DNA from: Hermodice carunculata
Lineage: Eukaryota; Annelida; Polychaeta; Eunicida; Amphinomidae
DNA length: 64,000 bases
Reading direction: 5' to 3'
Assembly (NCBI GenBank): GCA_964020975.1
Contig: OZ026622.1
Coordinates: 90,974,462 to 91,038,461, forward strand
Part shown: positions 34,100 to 45,133 of the stretch, piece after piece
How the letters are laid out: each line of letters begins with the position of its first letter
Position numbering within the stretch: the first letter of the stretch is position 1
Position numbers and translations under genes: made by a program
Notes under the pieces: generated by a model
What the model was told of the DNA's origin: nothing
Seen by the model: only the letters and a program-made list of their open reading frames with translations
Database searches by the model: none

Positions 34100-36290
34100 T
34101 TGGTGTAGTATATTTGTCAAGCGTCTGTCTAAAAATCTTAAGGGAAACAGCAAAAGAAAACGTACCTATGTCGGTATATACGTTTTTCCAAAAGCCATAT
34201 TGGAATGAGTGTGTTTGTTTTTCATAAGAAACGTAAAATGGACGCTTGGCGGGAGTACAAAGCTGCTGGCTCACCCAAAGATTCAAACAACGCTATATTC
34301 CGTAATTACTAAGAAATGAAAAAACATTTTAGGAGAGAGCTTAGGAAGGTGAAACATTTAAATGACAGAAAGTTCTACAATGAGATAGATAATATGAGTG
34401 AAATAGACCAGAAAATTTTTTGGAGGATTGTTAGAGCCAACAGAAAGTCTGGACCTCCGCCAGTTAAGTCTTGAAGAGTAGATAATGTCGTATTGATGAC
34501 TTGGGTGAGATTTATGATGCATGGGCTTCTCATTTTGAAATTATTGCTAACTCTGAAGCCACCCAACATCCATATGACAGGGATCATAAAAAAGATGTTG
34601 AAAACGGTGTTCGGCAAATGATTCGGTCACCACGCTGTGATAAGAAGGAGATAGATTTGAGAGACCCCCTCCTCTACTACCCAATTACATATGAGGAAGT
34701 AGAAAATGTTTGTAAAAAGCTTAAATCTCGCAAAGCTGTGGGGTATGATGGGTTAACTGGAGAACACCTAAAATATTGTGAAGTCCAAGGAATCAAAATT
34801 CTTGTAAAGATTTTAAGAGCAATTAAGAAGATGGAACATATTCAAAAAAACTTTAAGTTTTCTGTTTTGTACCGATCTTTAAGGCAGGAAATAAGGACCC
34901 TCTTTCAAGGGATGATTATAGGGGTATCTCTCTTACTACCATCATATCTAAAGTCTGGGAGACGGTAAAATATGATAGATTGAAAACATGGCTTAAATAC
35001 ATTAAATGTCCACATCCCTAACAGTGTGCCGTCAGAGAAAGAGTGTCTTGTCTCAATGCTTCTTATATTATACAAGAATTTGCTGGTTATTTAAAAGAAA
35101 AAGGAGAGAAGCTGTTTGTGGCATTCCTCGATACGAGGAAAGCCTTTGATTCTGTTTGGATTGACGGCATGCTCTACCAGCTATATCATTTGAGTCTGAA
35201 GATGGAAAAGCTGGACTCTTACCAGAGAAAGTTACCAAGACAGAGAAGGATGTGTACGTTTAGGGGACCATACCTCGCAATGCTTCCCTATTAAACAAGG
35301 TATTAAACAAGGTGGTGTATTATCCATGTCCCATAATACAGTCTTGCTGCACGAGTTACTGCTTCTTATCGAAAAAAGTAATTATGGTATTTCCATTCAT
35401 GGCATTAATGTTTCCTCGCCCACAGTAGCAAACGATATGACTTTGTTATCACTAACTAGTGAAGGGCTGAGTAGATGTCTATTTTATGTATATGAATACA
35501 GTATAAATTGGCATTTTGAACATAATTTTTAAAAAATCAGCTGTTATTGTATTTAATGAAAGTAAACAAGAGAGAAAGAGGCAAAGAAAAATAAGAAAAT
35601 TTAAAATTGGCTCCAGTAACATCAAAGACCAGCAATAGTAGACGTGCACTATGTGCTTCAACAGGGTTGGATATCCGCAAGGGTGGAATTAACCCTTTGA
35701 CTGGTGCAAGAATTTACAGGTCAATATGTTTACCGATTATGTTGTACGGAAGTGAGTTATGGATTCTCTCAAATCGGCAGATGAGTTTACTCGGTGTTGC
35801 ACACAGGGAGGCTGCGAGACATGTTCAAAGTTTCCCCAAGAAATCAGCAAATGCTGAGGTGTTAAGTACGATAGGTTGTAATACAGTTCAGGGAGAAAAT
35901 GCAATAAAACAGGTAACCTTTTGCGGTAATTTGTTGAGATTACCTGCCTGTGCGAGGGAAAGAAATCTGTTAGTAACACATCTGTATAAATTTTGGTATG
36001 GGTCACTTAGTTTATCCCACTGTGTATCTAGAAGTATAGTACGGGCCCTAATCAAGTATGACTTTTTTTAATGTGTTTTTGAGATACTCATTAGTGGGTC
36101 GGTATTCCCTAGCAAAAGTGAAGAATGGACAGTATCACATGACAGAACGAAACAAGACGCATTCTGTGTGGCGGACGCTGTCATTCAGAATATTCAGTCA
36201 GTAGTAGGCTGCTGCCCAGACAAACCAATAATGCAGGCAGCGAACACCAGACTGAAAAAAAAAGCAAGTTGCATTGCCGATTACATATAA
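34100..36290 (+). mobile_element. LINE d: decayed non-LTR retrotransposon, related to LINE c
   Basis: Plus strand. Linker region KMDAWREYKAAGSPKD (about 34,240) and IDQKIFWRIVRANRKSG (about 34,400-34,450). RT N-terminal part ITYEEVENVCKKLKSRKAVG then DGLTGEHLKY (about 34,685-34,775). After a frame change, RGISLTTIISKVWE, and FLDTRKAFDSVW at about 35,127. KQGGVLS is at about 35,310. The catalytic box reads VAND (about 35,425), with Asn in place of the first Asp. The C-terminal region is INPLTGARIYRSICLPIMLY...ELWILSNRQ (35,690-35,780). It has at least four frame changes or stops. Its 3' end is uncertain because LINE e begins just beyond. Confidence 0.8.
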
Positions 36291-36299
36291 ATTTTCCTT

Positions 36300-38335
36300 G
36301 TCAAAATTAAGTTAATCATATTCTAGATTTATGTGATGGCATCAAATTGAAATCTACGCGTGTCCTCAATATAGTTGGGTACACAGAGGAATATTGTTTT
36401 ATTATTTTCAACATTACAAACAGCAGAACCCAAAAGTACGGTTACAAGTGTAAATGGAGCAAGGTTTATGATAGACGCATGTAATTTATTACGAGGCACA
36501 ATATATCGGGGACGCGAGAAGAAAAAATGCCAGACGTCCTCTATACCAGTTCCACAGATACAGTCAGGTGAATCTTTTACACCAATCTGAAATAAGTGTT
36601 GGTTCAGTTGGCTGCGACCCATCCTCAGACGAGCATGTAGAACAGCGAGTTTTCTTTTACCTACATAATAAAGTGAGGGATGTTTGACTGGGCGGATAGT
36701 TTGATGCTCTAGTTTACTTTTAAATTGTGATAAGGAAGGAGAATTTTGAGTCGCAAGAGGAAGGAGGTTCCAGAGCCGTGTAGCAGAAGGGAAAAAGGAC
36801 TTATTGAAAAGATCTGTACGGGCTCTAAAGTGTGGTAGGTCAGACCGTCTGCGAGTAAAATAATTGAACGTCATATCAGGAGTTGGAAAGTGTAGAAAAA
36901 TATTTTGTAAATAACTTGGTACTAAATTATGAACAATTCTATACATCTGAATCAATCTAGATTTCTCACGCCTTTTAGAAAGTAGCTCCCAGCCAGTCTC
37001 TTCATAAAGTTTTACTGTAGGAGTAGTTTTCATTGCCCCGGTGACAACCCGAGCTGCAGCCAACTGAACATTTTCCAAACCATTTTCATCGCCTTGTGTA
37101 CAGCCGTCCCACACGACACTAGCATACTCAAGTATGGGTCGCACATAAGATATATATATATAACCTCGAGTGTCTTTCGGGCCAAGGTATATTGAAGAGA
37201 TTTCATAATATTTAACTGCTTAGTTGCTTTTACTACAATATTATTTATATGTTCGTTCCCGAGATCAGATTTTAATGTTAGGCCCAAATGTTTATGACTT
37301 TTGACATCATTCAACTGCTGTCCTAGGAATAAAAGTGGTGGATGGTTTGTTGACTGTTACTTCCGAGTAATCATGGCGTCGGTTTTAGATGCATTAAAAG
37401 CCACTAGCCAATCTTCAGACCATCTAGCTATAGAAAAGAGATCATGATTTAAAGAGGCAGCCGCTGTAATAGGGTGGTCAACAGTAAGAAATAGAGAAGT
37501 GTCATCAGCAAAAAGCTTGATTTCTGATCGGACTATATCAACAATATCGTTAATGAATATCAAGAAAAGAAGGGGTCCAAGAAGTGAACCTGGGGGGACT
37601 CCAGCATTGATTGTCCCCCATTTCGAACTTTGACCGTTAACAACTACACGTTGTTTACGATTAGAAAGATAATGTTGAACCACAAGAGAATATTTCCACT
37701 GACACCACTTTTTTCTAATTTATAAATTAAACCTTGGTGCCAAACTTTGTCGAACGCCTTGCTTATATCTAAAAAAATTATTCTGACTTCTTTCTGTAAA
37801 TCAACGGCTAAGCACAATTCATGGTACAGTGATAATAACTGATTTACAGTAGAATCACCAGGCATGAAACCAGACTTATTTGCACTAATAACTAAATTAT
37901 CCCTGAAGAAATTAAAAACATGTTTAAATATAATTTTTTCCATGACTTTACTTGCACAACTTAGCAGAGATATAGGCCTGTAATTGTTACACAAATTTGC
38001 TTCGCCTTTCTTGAATAAAGGAGAAACATTTGCCTTTTTCCATTCAGAAGGAAAAGTTTTTTCTGCAGTGATAAATTAAACAATTTTGTGAGAGGCTTAT
38101 AAATAGAAGGTGCAGCTTCGCGTAATAATTTGGGACCAATATTGTCCGGACCAGTGGCCTTCGTGACATCCAGAGATCTAAGAATATCAAGTACTTCTTT
38201 TTCTTCTACTTCTATATCATTTAAAGTATTATTAGGTAACTCAGGCTGCTGAAGAATAGGTGCAGTCGAGGAGTCAATGTTACATTGGCTCAAGAAAAAT
38301 TCATTGAAGGCCTCCGCAGTCAAGGATTAGAGAAG
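36300..38335 (-). mobile_element. LINE e: youngest-looking Jockey/CR1-like retrotransposon, 5'-truncated
   Basis: Minus strand, the best-preserved LINE here. TAEAFNEFF and ATGPDNIGPKLLREAAPS (38,323-38,080), YRPISLLSCASKVMEK (about 37,982), LYHELCLAVDLQKEVRIIFL and DISKAFDKVWH (about 37,769). GVPPGSLLGPLLFLIFINDI (about 37,602), and the intact box FADDTSLF (about 37,512). The 271-residue C-terminal frame (37,144-36,329) starts MRPILEYASVVWDG and ends in a zinc-knuckle-like CIC...H tail (about 36,562). There are only about three or four frame breaks, one at a short TA run (about 37,150). The endonuclease and 5' region are missing, the usual result of incomplete reverse transcription. It lies head-to-head with LINE d and may have inserted into it. 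Confidence 0.9.
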
Positions 38336-38339
38336 AGAA

Positions 38340-38600
38340 AGACAGTTATGTTTTGAAATGCTCCAAAGATGTCATCTACCTTGATTTTTTTGATTTTTTT
38401 TTTATGTTTTATGTACATGAGTATTCTCAATTCTACTTTTCTTTGAGTTCTATATCTTATTTACCATGACCATCTAATGTATTTTGTGCAAGCCTGTATT
38501 ATATAATTATGGTGTATTGTTCTTCGTTTGACTTAATGTAATATATTCATGTATCTCTTAAGCGAATGGAGGAAATAAAGAATATACATACAAACAAAAC
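38340..38600 (+). mobile_element. Possible displaced 3' end of LINE d
   Basis: AT-rich sequence ending 'gcgaatggaggaaataaaga', which looks like the 3' end of a plus-strand LINE or transcript (AATAAA at about 38,574). If it belongs to LINE d, then LINE e interrupts LINE d. No coding motif proves the link. Confidence 0.35.
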
Positions 38601-41600
38601 GGCCCAGTAAATCTTCTTAAATATTATGTCCTATTTTGGTCACTGATAAGATCAGGAGGAGGAAAATTGAAAAAAAAAAACAATTTGGTCTTACAATTAA
38701 AATTGGATTTTACCACAACGAACGTCTTCCCTGAGTGAGCCAGAAAGCACTAGTTGCCATGCACATCCAGTGAGACTTCAATAAATAGCATCGCGTGATC
38801 TTCATTTAAAAAGCTCTATTCATCAATAGAAAAGTTCCAAATTCAGACTAATGTTCAAGTTAAATACCAGATCAGTGTGATTTGCAGAAGGACGGCAACA
38901 TTACACGCACATTTTAAATACTGTTACAATGTTCTCAGCTGGCTTATTACAGTGTGACCTTCACAAAGTTACCCACAGTACACTCGCACCTCAAATGGTA
39001 AGACAATTGTGTTAGTTTTGAAAGTCTTTGTTCTATTCATAGCTAAACTAGAAAGTGTGACAAGCAGAGAAGACGTGAATATACGGGAGATAATCAGACA
39101 CGTTTGATGCAATTGGTACAAAAAATGTATTAAATGAGCGTGGCATGGCAACCACAGCATATTGGGACAGAATAATGTGCGGAAAGCTACGCAAACCCAT
39201 CCACAGCGGCTTGAGACTTAACCCCACAAATCAGCAATAGTAAAACATGATACTATGTCAGCAAAGGTGTGAAGCGCAACAGGAGTATTAGTTCAACTTC
39301 CTCCGTTCTATTATTGCTCACCAAAGACACGCCATTGTGAGTGGGTATCATTTGCAAACAGATGATTTAAGAGAGTCATCAATAACAAGTAGATAACGCA
39401 AATGCATTAAAGCAAACTATGTAAAATCCAACACAGTCAACAGAACATGTTCTAGAGGTGTGCAGAGAGACCCTCAACCTTGTCAGTTGATCTTTTAAAG
39501 GGCCATTCCATCATGTACATTGCTAAGTTGATCCTTTTTTGAAGTCAGAAAAAAGGTTTTCTGCAATCTTGAATCTTAAAAAAGCATGGATGAGACTAAA
39601 ACGAGATTGCGACCAATTACTGAGGTATAATTGCAACATACCAAGGCGGTGCTCAAAACAGGACGAAATTGGAAAACATACAAACATTTCTCTCAAATAT
39701 TTGATTTGCAGACGCTTAAAAGGAGAAACAAGATCACGCTCATGGAACAAACAGTGCACCGCCAATATGACACACCAATAAGAACATTAAACCATCCGCG
39801 GTATTATAGAACAATGGTTATTCTGAATCAAGTCAAGCATTGCTATATAATCGGGTAGTCGTATGGTGTTATGTTAGCTCATTTTACTAGATTAAACATA
39901 ATCGGTATGGGGCATGAAGATTTCTAGCGCTCACTGTCTCTAATTGGTAGATTTGATTTATGGAACATGTTCCCTACGCTACCCGTTGTGCGGATTGTCA
40001 CGCAGAGGCAGTTTGCCCTGCTTGACAGGATGTTTCTTTGCAAATAAAAGTTATGTAGTGGTACAAATGATATTGTGTGCATGTTACACATGTGTGCATG
40101 GATCGGGCGGAACCATTCTTGATAGAATCATTCATAATGCAAAAGTGATACCAACTTTACACTATTTATCAACAGTGAAGAACCCAGCTGCGATACCGGA
40201 GTAGCGCCATCAATAGAGCTACAGGTGTGCTCATTCAATCGATATTCTATAATATTGCTACCATAAAAACAAATTATCAGTCCATTTAAAGTAACAAAAT
40301 ATACAATAGGGCTGATCAAGCATATAAGATCGACCTGTATTTTTTCCACTAAATCAATATTAATGGTACCAGAAATGTAGGAAAGACGCTTTTCAACAGT
40401 GACCGTCCACCTTACCCTAGGTGAGGAATAAAATGAGCAAACTACTCTGTACGACTTAGCCAAAAAAAGTGGTAAGAAGGCCCCGCCCAGTATTTTGGCA
40501 TGAATTTTCTAAATTTTTGCATCAAACGAGATAAGAGCAATTAATTTAAAGAAAACGTTTAAACGTTGGCAGTGACTGAATTTTATATGAAGAGAATGAA
40601 CTAGAGGGGTTTGGGGGGGGGGGGCGGGGTCAGAACTACACCAGGGGCAGTGCTGTTGCACCCGTTTGTATAAACATAAATGGTGTCCTAGCGCCAAACC
40701 GTTACAAATCTATTCCACAGTGAATCATATTTATATGCGTTATATTTGTGTGTTTGTGTATGGTTGAGTGGTATTTCTATCACTCTTATTCTTAACCAGT
40801 TTTGGCTTATGAAAATACTGCTCATGCGGCTGATTTAATAGATTGACTAATGTAATAACGTATAATGGAATTAGTATGTATCTACCATATACATGTATTG
40901 TCTTTGTTTTCCATGCTTAATTATCATGTTCCAAGCATATACTGTCTGTGTTGTTTCCACTTAATAGTCTTACCGTTCTCAGGATATAATCACCTCTTTC
41001 CTGCAAATTGCCGCTTGTTCCATACAATATGGGTTACCTATCTGTACATACAAAAAACTTCCTTATTCATGTTTTACAACGGAGTTAGCAGATAAACAAA
41101 CACACTTTATTAGCTTGTGTAAGGTTAAGTTAAATTGTTTGCGTTTAAATTAAAACAGACCCATGCAACACTATTGATTGAAACCTATTTAGGAACGATG
41201 AACAACTTACAAGAAGCAAATATAAATGTTTAGTAGCTTTGAAATTTTACCCACTGTCTTAAACAGACTAATCTCTCTGTCTTCTCTACTCCGCTTCTTC
41301 TGCGTTTTCGCAAAATGATCGTTGTTCAGCACTGCAAGAGTGACTGATTGGCTACTGGGCCATATCATTTTCCAGATTAGCAACTTTGCTTATGTCCACG
41401 GACGGGAAGAAGCAGACAATAGCACTGGTGAAGAAGTATCATTTGACCAACTGTGAACATATTATTGGTCAGAATAGAGCAGGTAGCTTCTTTTCACCTG
41501 TGATGCCCTCTGCCCCTTTCCTCTTGGCTTATGCTAAAATCAGGTTTTGTGTCGTTTTGAAAAATGAAATATATTGACAACAACCATGAACAACGCTGAC

Positions 41601-41756
41601 GAATCGAGTGCGTGACCGGGATAAACCGGGATAAACCGTGATAACGGATCTGTATCCAGGTTATACAACGTATGGAAAGCCTATAAAAGACTGCTCCACA
41701 CAGGTGTAGGAACAGGACGCGAACGACTCTGGTTACAAGCTTTTAGACTGGAAGTA
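38601..41756. other. No gene seen
   Basis: Short overlapping frames (for example 39,523-39,858 on both strands, 40,128-40,463 minus) carry no motif or splice border. A poly-G run lies at about 40,614-40,629. Nothing else could be assigned. Confidence 0.35.
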
Positions 41757-42066
41757 GGTAGCTACAGCATCATTTGGCGCCTCCACATCTCCCTCACACT
41801 CCGCTTTTTACAGTTCATCTATTGGTCGTAGTCATTTCGCTTGGTACAGTCATTCAAGCAAGATCCCTGTTCTGAAGGCTTGGCTTCGGCACAGTCAATA
41901 TAGTATCAAGAAATTCTCACTTGGAGCTTTTGACATAACAAATTGTTATACATGTATCCCTAAATGTGGTTGCCGAAGTGGCTTACATGTTATGATAAAA
42001 GAAATAGCGATATTACCTGAGTGCCCTTCAATATTTAAAGAATATATAGATAGATGTAAATCCTAA
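41757..42066 (+). CDS. Unrecognised open frame without ATG start, about 100 residues
   Basis: This frame is open from 41,757 to TAA at 42,064-42,066 and lacks an early ATG. Near the start a possible acceptor GTAGCTACAG (about 41,757-41,766) could begin an exon. Residues include a Ser/His-rich start, SHFAWYSHSSKIPVLKAWLR, then a Cys cluster YTCIPKCGCRSGLH and ECPSIFKEYIDRCKS at the end. The five-Cys spacing is not a pattern I can name. It may be a host last exon or part of a mobile-element protein. Confidence 0.3.
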
Positions 42067-42289
42067 CAAGTCATGCCTGATATATTTGACAAGATGACAG
42101 GGCAAGCATAACATATTGAATGTAATTAGCTAAGAAACAAGTCAGCAATTGTAAAACACAAAATTAAACGTACTGTTGGCAATGTGTACAACAAATGCAA
42201 TTTACATGTATGATTTGGCGCAGTTTAGGAAAAGCATTCTCAAATACAAGATACAGGTTTAAAAAAAACAACAACAACAAAATACTTTC

Positions 42290-42735
42290 CGTTTGGCTGT
42301 AGGCTGTTTATAAATGGGTCCGATGGGATTTCCCTAACTTTGACCTTGATAGGTTTTATACAGCATGGAGAACATTAAAACAAAGAGAGCTGCGTGTTCC
42401 GTCTAACACTAAATGTAAGTTGTTAAATGTACTGTGCAAGGAATTACCGTTTGATTCCCATTTTCAAGTCAATTTTTCAAAAATCATTTGTCAATGCATT
42501 GTCAGTAAAATCAATGTCGTGCTCTTAGCACTGTTAGTTTTTTGTGGATACTGCTCCAACGCCCTTAAAGCTTGATTCATATGCCAAGTATCATATCCCT
42601 CAATGCAATATAGTAAACCACGATGCTTGGGAGCTATTGGGTAAAGTATATGATATATCCACTGATAATTTTATTTACAGTGACATGGCTTCTGCCGGCA
42701 TGATGAGTTGGCGTTATCACAGAAACTACTAAATT
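42290..42735 (+). other. Possible decayed coding fragment, unrecognised
   Basis: Two neighbouring frames look protein-like. One reads KWVRWDFPNFDLDRFYTAWR and continues to about 42,530. The other (42,544-42,732) includes WELLGKVYDI and ends SWRYHRNY. No family is recognised. They could belong together with 41,757-42,066 or be chance. Confidence 0.2.
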
Positions 42736-42758
42736 GAATACAAACATACAAATACGCA

Positions 42759-42800
42759 CGCCCCCACCCCCACCCCCACCCCCACCCCCCTTCCACACAC
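42759..42800. repeat. (CACCCC)n C-rich microsatellite
   Basis: About five CACCCC units then a short CA run. The poly-Gly frame on the minus strand is an artefact. Confidence 0.9.
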
Positions 42801-43121
42801 ACATTGTACATGTTTTGTTATCCTTTTTCATTTTAATGTTGTTGTTTTTTTTGGTTTTTTTTTTTTTTGGTTCTGGGTAAATAATCTAACGTATTATTTC
42901 CAGATCAGAACAAATACCAATTTTCACGTTCTCTATTGGTAAAATAAAAGAATCGAACTACCGGATCCCTGCATTTGTTTCTGGTTTGGCCCCACGTGCA
43001 CATTTTGGTCACAGCAAAACTGTTAAGATAAAGTGAGCTCTTTCTGACATGTTACTCCGTCCTACTGCTCATTATGTCTGTGCCAACAAGTACATATTGT
43101 TTTTCTAGAAATTCTTTATCT

Positions 43122-43135
43122 ATTTCTTTCTTGTT

Positions 43136-43191
<56 letters not shown>

Positions 43192-44200
43192 TCCAGGCAA
43201 AGTTGTCGGACATTTCATTTGACAAGTATTATACGTAAAAACTCCAAACGTGGCACAATTATATTTCTATAGATGCAGTCTGGCCTTTTTATAATGAGAA
43301 GTCATGCTTTTCAAATTTTGCAAATGAAGACTAATTAAAGTTATAAATCTTGAATATTTTATATACTATAGTAGATGTAGTTCCAAGTGTATTGGAGTTC
43401 GATCATAGCAAGGCAAAGGTCATCTCAAATGTCAAGGTCATGTCAAGGTCAAAGGTCAGTTTTAAGTCAAAATGTCATTTTAAAGGTCAAGGACCACTTC
43501 AAGTAGAGGTCATCTCAAGGTCAAAGGTCAAAGGCCACTTTCGATGGTGGCTTTCTTCTCGCCATAACTTGGTCAATTTTTATCCAATTTTGACCATGTT
43601 GGACTCAAATTGTAGCTATTGTAACACTGCACATTTTGAAGTTTCGGCTTTTAATAATGAGAAGTCATACTTTTCAAAATTATGCAAATGAGGGGTAATT
43701 AAAGTTTTAAATCTTCAATATCTTATATACTATAGTACATATAGTTCGAAGTGTATGGGAATTCGATCATAGCAAGGCAAAGATCATCTCAAATGTCGAG
43801 GTCATGTGAAGGTCAAAGGTCATGTCAAGGTCAAAGGCCAATTTTAGGTCAAAATATTATTTTAAAGGTCAAGGTTCACTTCAGGTAGAGGTCATCTCAA
43901 GGTCAAAGTTCATTTCAAAGTCAAAGGCCACTATCGATGGTGGCTTTCTTTCAGCAATAACTTGGTCAATTTTTATCCAATTTTGATCATGTTGGACTTA
44001 AATTGTAGCTATTGTAACACTACATTTTTGCAAATTACATGTGTCCTGTAAAGGTGAAAGGTCAAAGGTCAAGGTCATTTGGATTTCGAAATTTTCAACC
44101 AGCCATAAGCTTAATGGAAGGTGAAGTACCAAAGGACAAAAGTTGTACCATTTAATATTGACTTTTGAACGCACACAGACAGATATGTTTTGAAGCAAAT
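43122..44200 (-). repeat. Family B repeat with TTTC end and tandem 364 bp duplication
   Basis: On the plus strand it begins with (TTTC)n at 43,122-43,194 (a GAAA tail on the minus strand), then 'ccaggcaaagttg' as at 23,118. Two tandem units (about 43,283-43,645 and 43,646-44,030) share 'aatgagaagtcat.cttttcaaa', 'gatcatagcaaggcaaag' and long AAGGTCA-rich stretches, period 364. The far end reads 'acaaaagttgtaccatttaa', the reverse complement of the family B monomer start. The frames at 43,350-43,691 and 43,998-44,198 are inside the repeat. Confidence 0.75.
43440..44075 (+). promoter_or_regulatory. Cluster of AGGTCA half-sites with DR1 spacing
   Basis: AGGTCA-A-AGGTCA occurs at 43,446-43,458, 43,518-43,530, 43,810-43,822 and 44,059-44,071, with many single TCAAGGTCA words between. 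DR1 of AGGTCA is the known site of RXR/HNF4-type nuclear receptors, and TCAAGGTCA that of ERR/SF-1-type receptors. Here the motif is a property of the repeat, so regulatory use is only possible, not shown. Confidence 0.3.
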
Positions 44201-44764
44201 CTTCGTTTCCAGTTTTGTATTATTGTTTTAATCCAAGTATTCAGTCAGCCCTTAGAACAGCTGACATGTTGCATGGACCAATGATATTTGGCGATTCGGA
44301 CGTAAGGGTAGCGAAGGTTATTTGCTTTCCGACACATACATATATTTATCAAATAAGCTGAATGTACACAAACATGATTTAATGGCTTTCTCTTCCGGTT
44401 TTGTACATACCACTATGCCCAGTAGTAGGTGTAAGACAATGGAAGGTTCTCTAGTTGTTGGATTTTTGCAGAGTATAGTGTGTAATTAATTAAACCATTA
44501 AACATGTGTTCGTGAGTCAGTACAACTTACTCTGATGACTGACTTTTCAAACCTGCTGCAAAATTTAATTAGTGATAATGACTGAAATCAGAAATGAATT
44601 AATAAGTAACCTCGCTGATTCTAGCGACTTGTACTTTTTAGTAGAACTTCGACACTGAAGCAAGTAAATAACAATCGTTGTAGATTTGAATTGTAAACTG
44701 ATGAACAACAAAGTAAATTACAAGGTATCGTAAGGGAACTAAAACATACTTCGGTTCTCGGTTG

Positions 44765-44950
44765 GGCAAGGTTAGCCTATGTCAAAATTTTACAGAGGAA
44801 CGTGTGCAATATTGACAATAGTAATTCCATATGTATATAGGTAAGACAGGGACAGGTTAGCTTATGGAGAGTAGAGTTCGGACTGCCGAATGCGTCATGA
44901 CTACTAAGAAGTGGTCCTGGGCAAAAAGACACAAATACAACTAATAATAC
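44765..44950 (-). mobile_element. Fossil LTR fragment, same family as the 18.6-21.7 kb element
   Basis: The reverse complement matches about 21,481-21,655: 'gtatttgtgtcttt', 'cagtcc.aactct.ctctccataagctaacctgtccctgt', 'ctatatacatatgga' and 'attgcacacgttcctctgta' in the same order. It is a broken, isolated piece. The 118-residue minus-strand frame 45,133-44,777 overlaps it. The part beyond about 44,950 has a hydrophobic stretch but no assigned domain. Confidence 0.6.
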
Positions 44951-45133
44951 AAACAAAGCCAACTGGGTCTTGACACCAGTGTCAGACACCTGCTGATCCG
45001 GTGTATTGCACTGAGGTGCGGTACCACCAAGGCCACCAACGGAAGATTTGTTCAAGCCGTCGATGGCGTTTTGCGCGAGCAATATTACCATTGGAAGGTC
45101 TGAAGCCGGCAGCTTTGGATAACCTCTCATCAC

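Noticed and set aside
36329-37144. Host gene of 271 residues
   Set aside because: The frame is the C-terminal part of LINE e, continuous with its RT upstream and ending in the same tail seen in LINE a.
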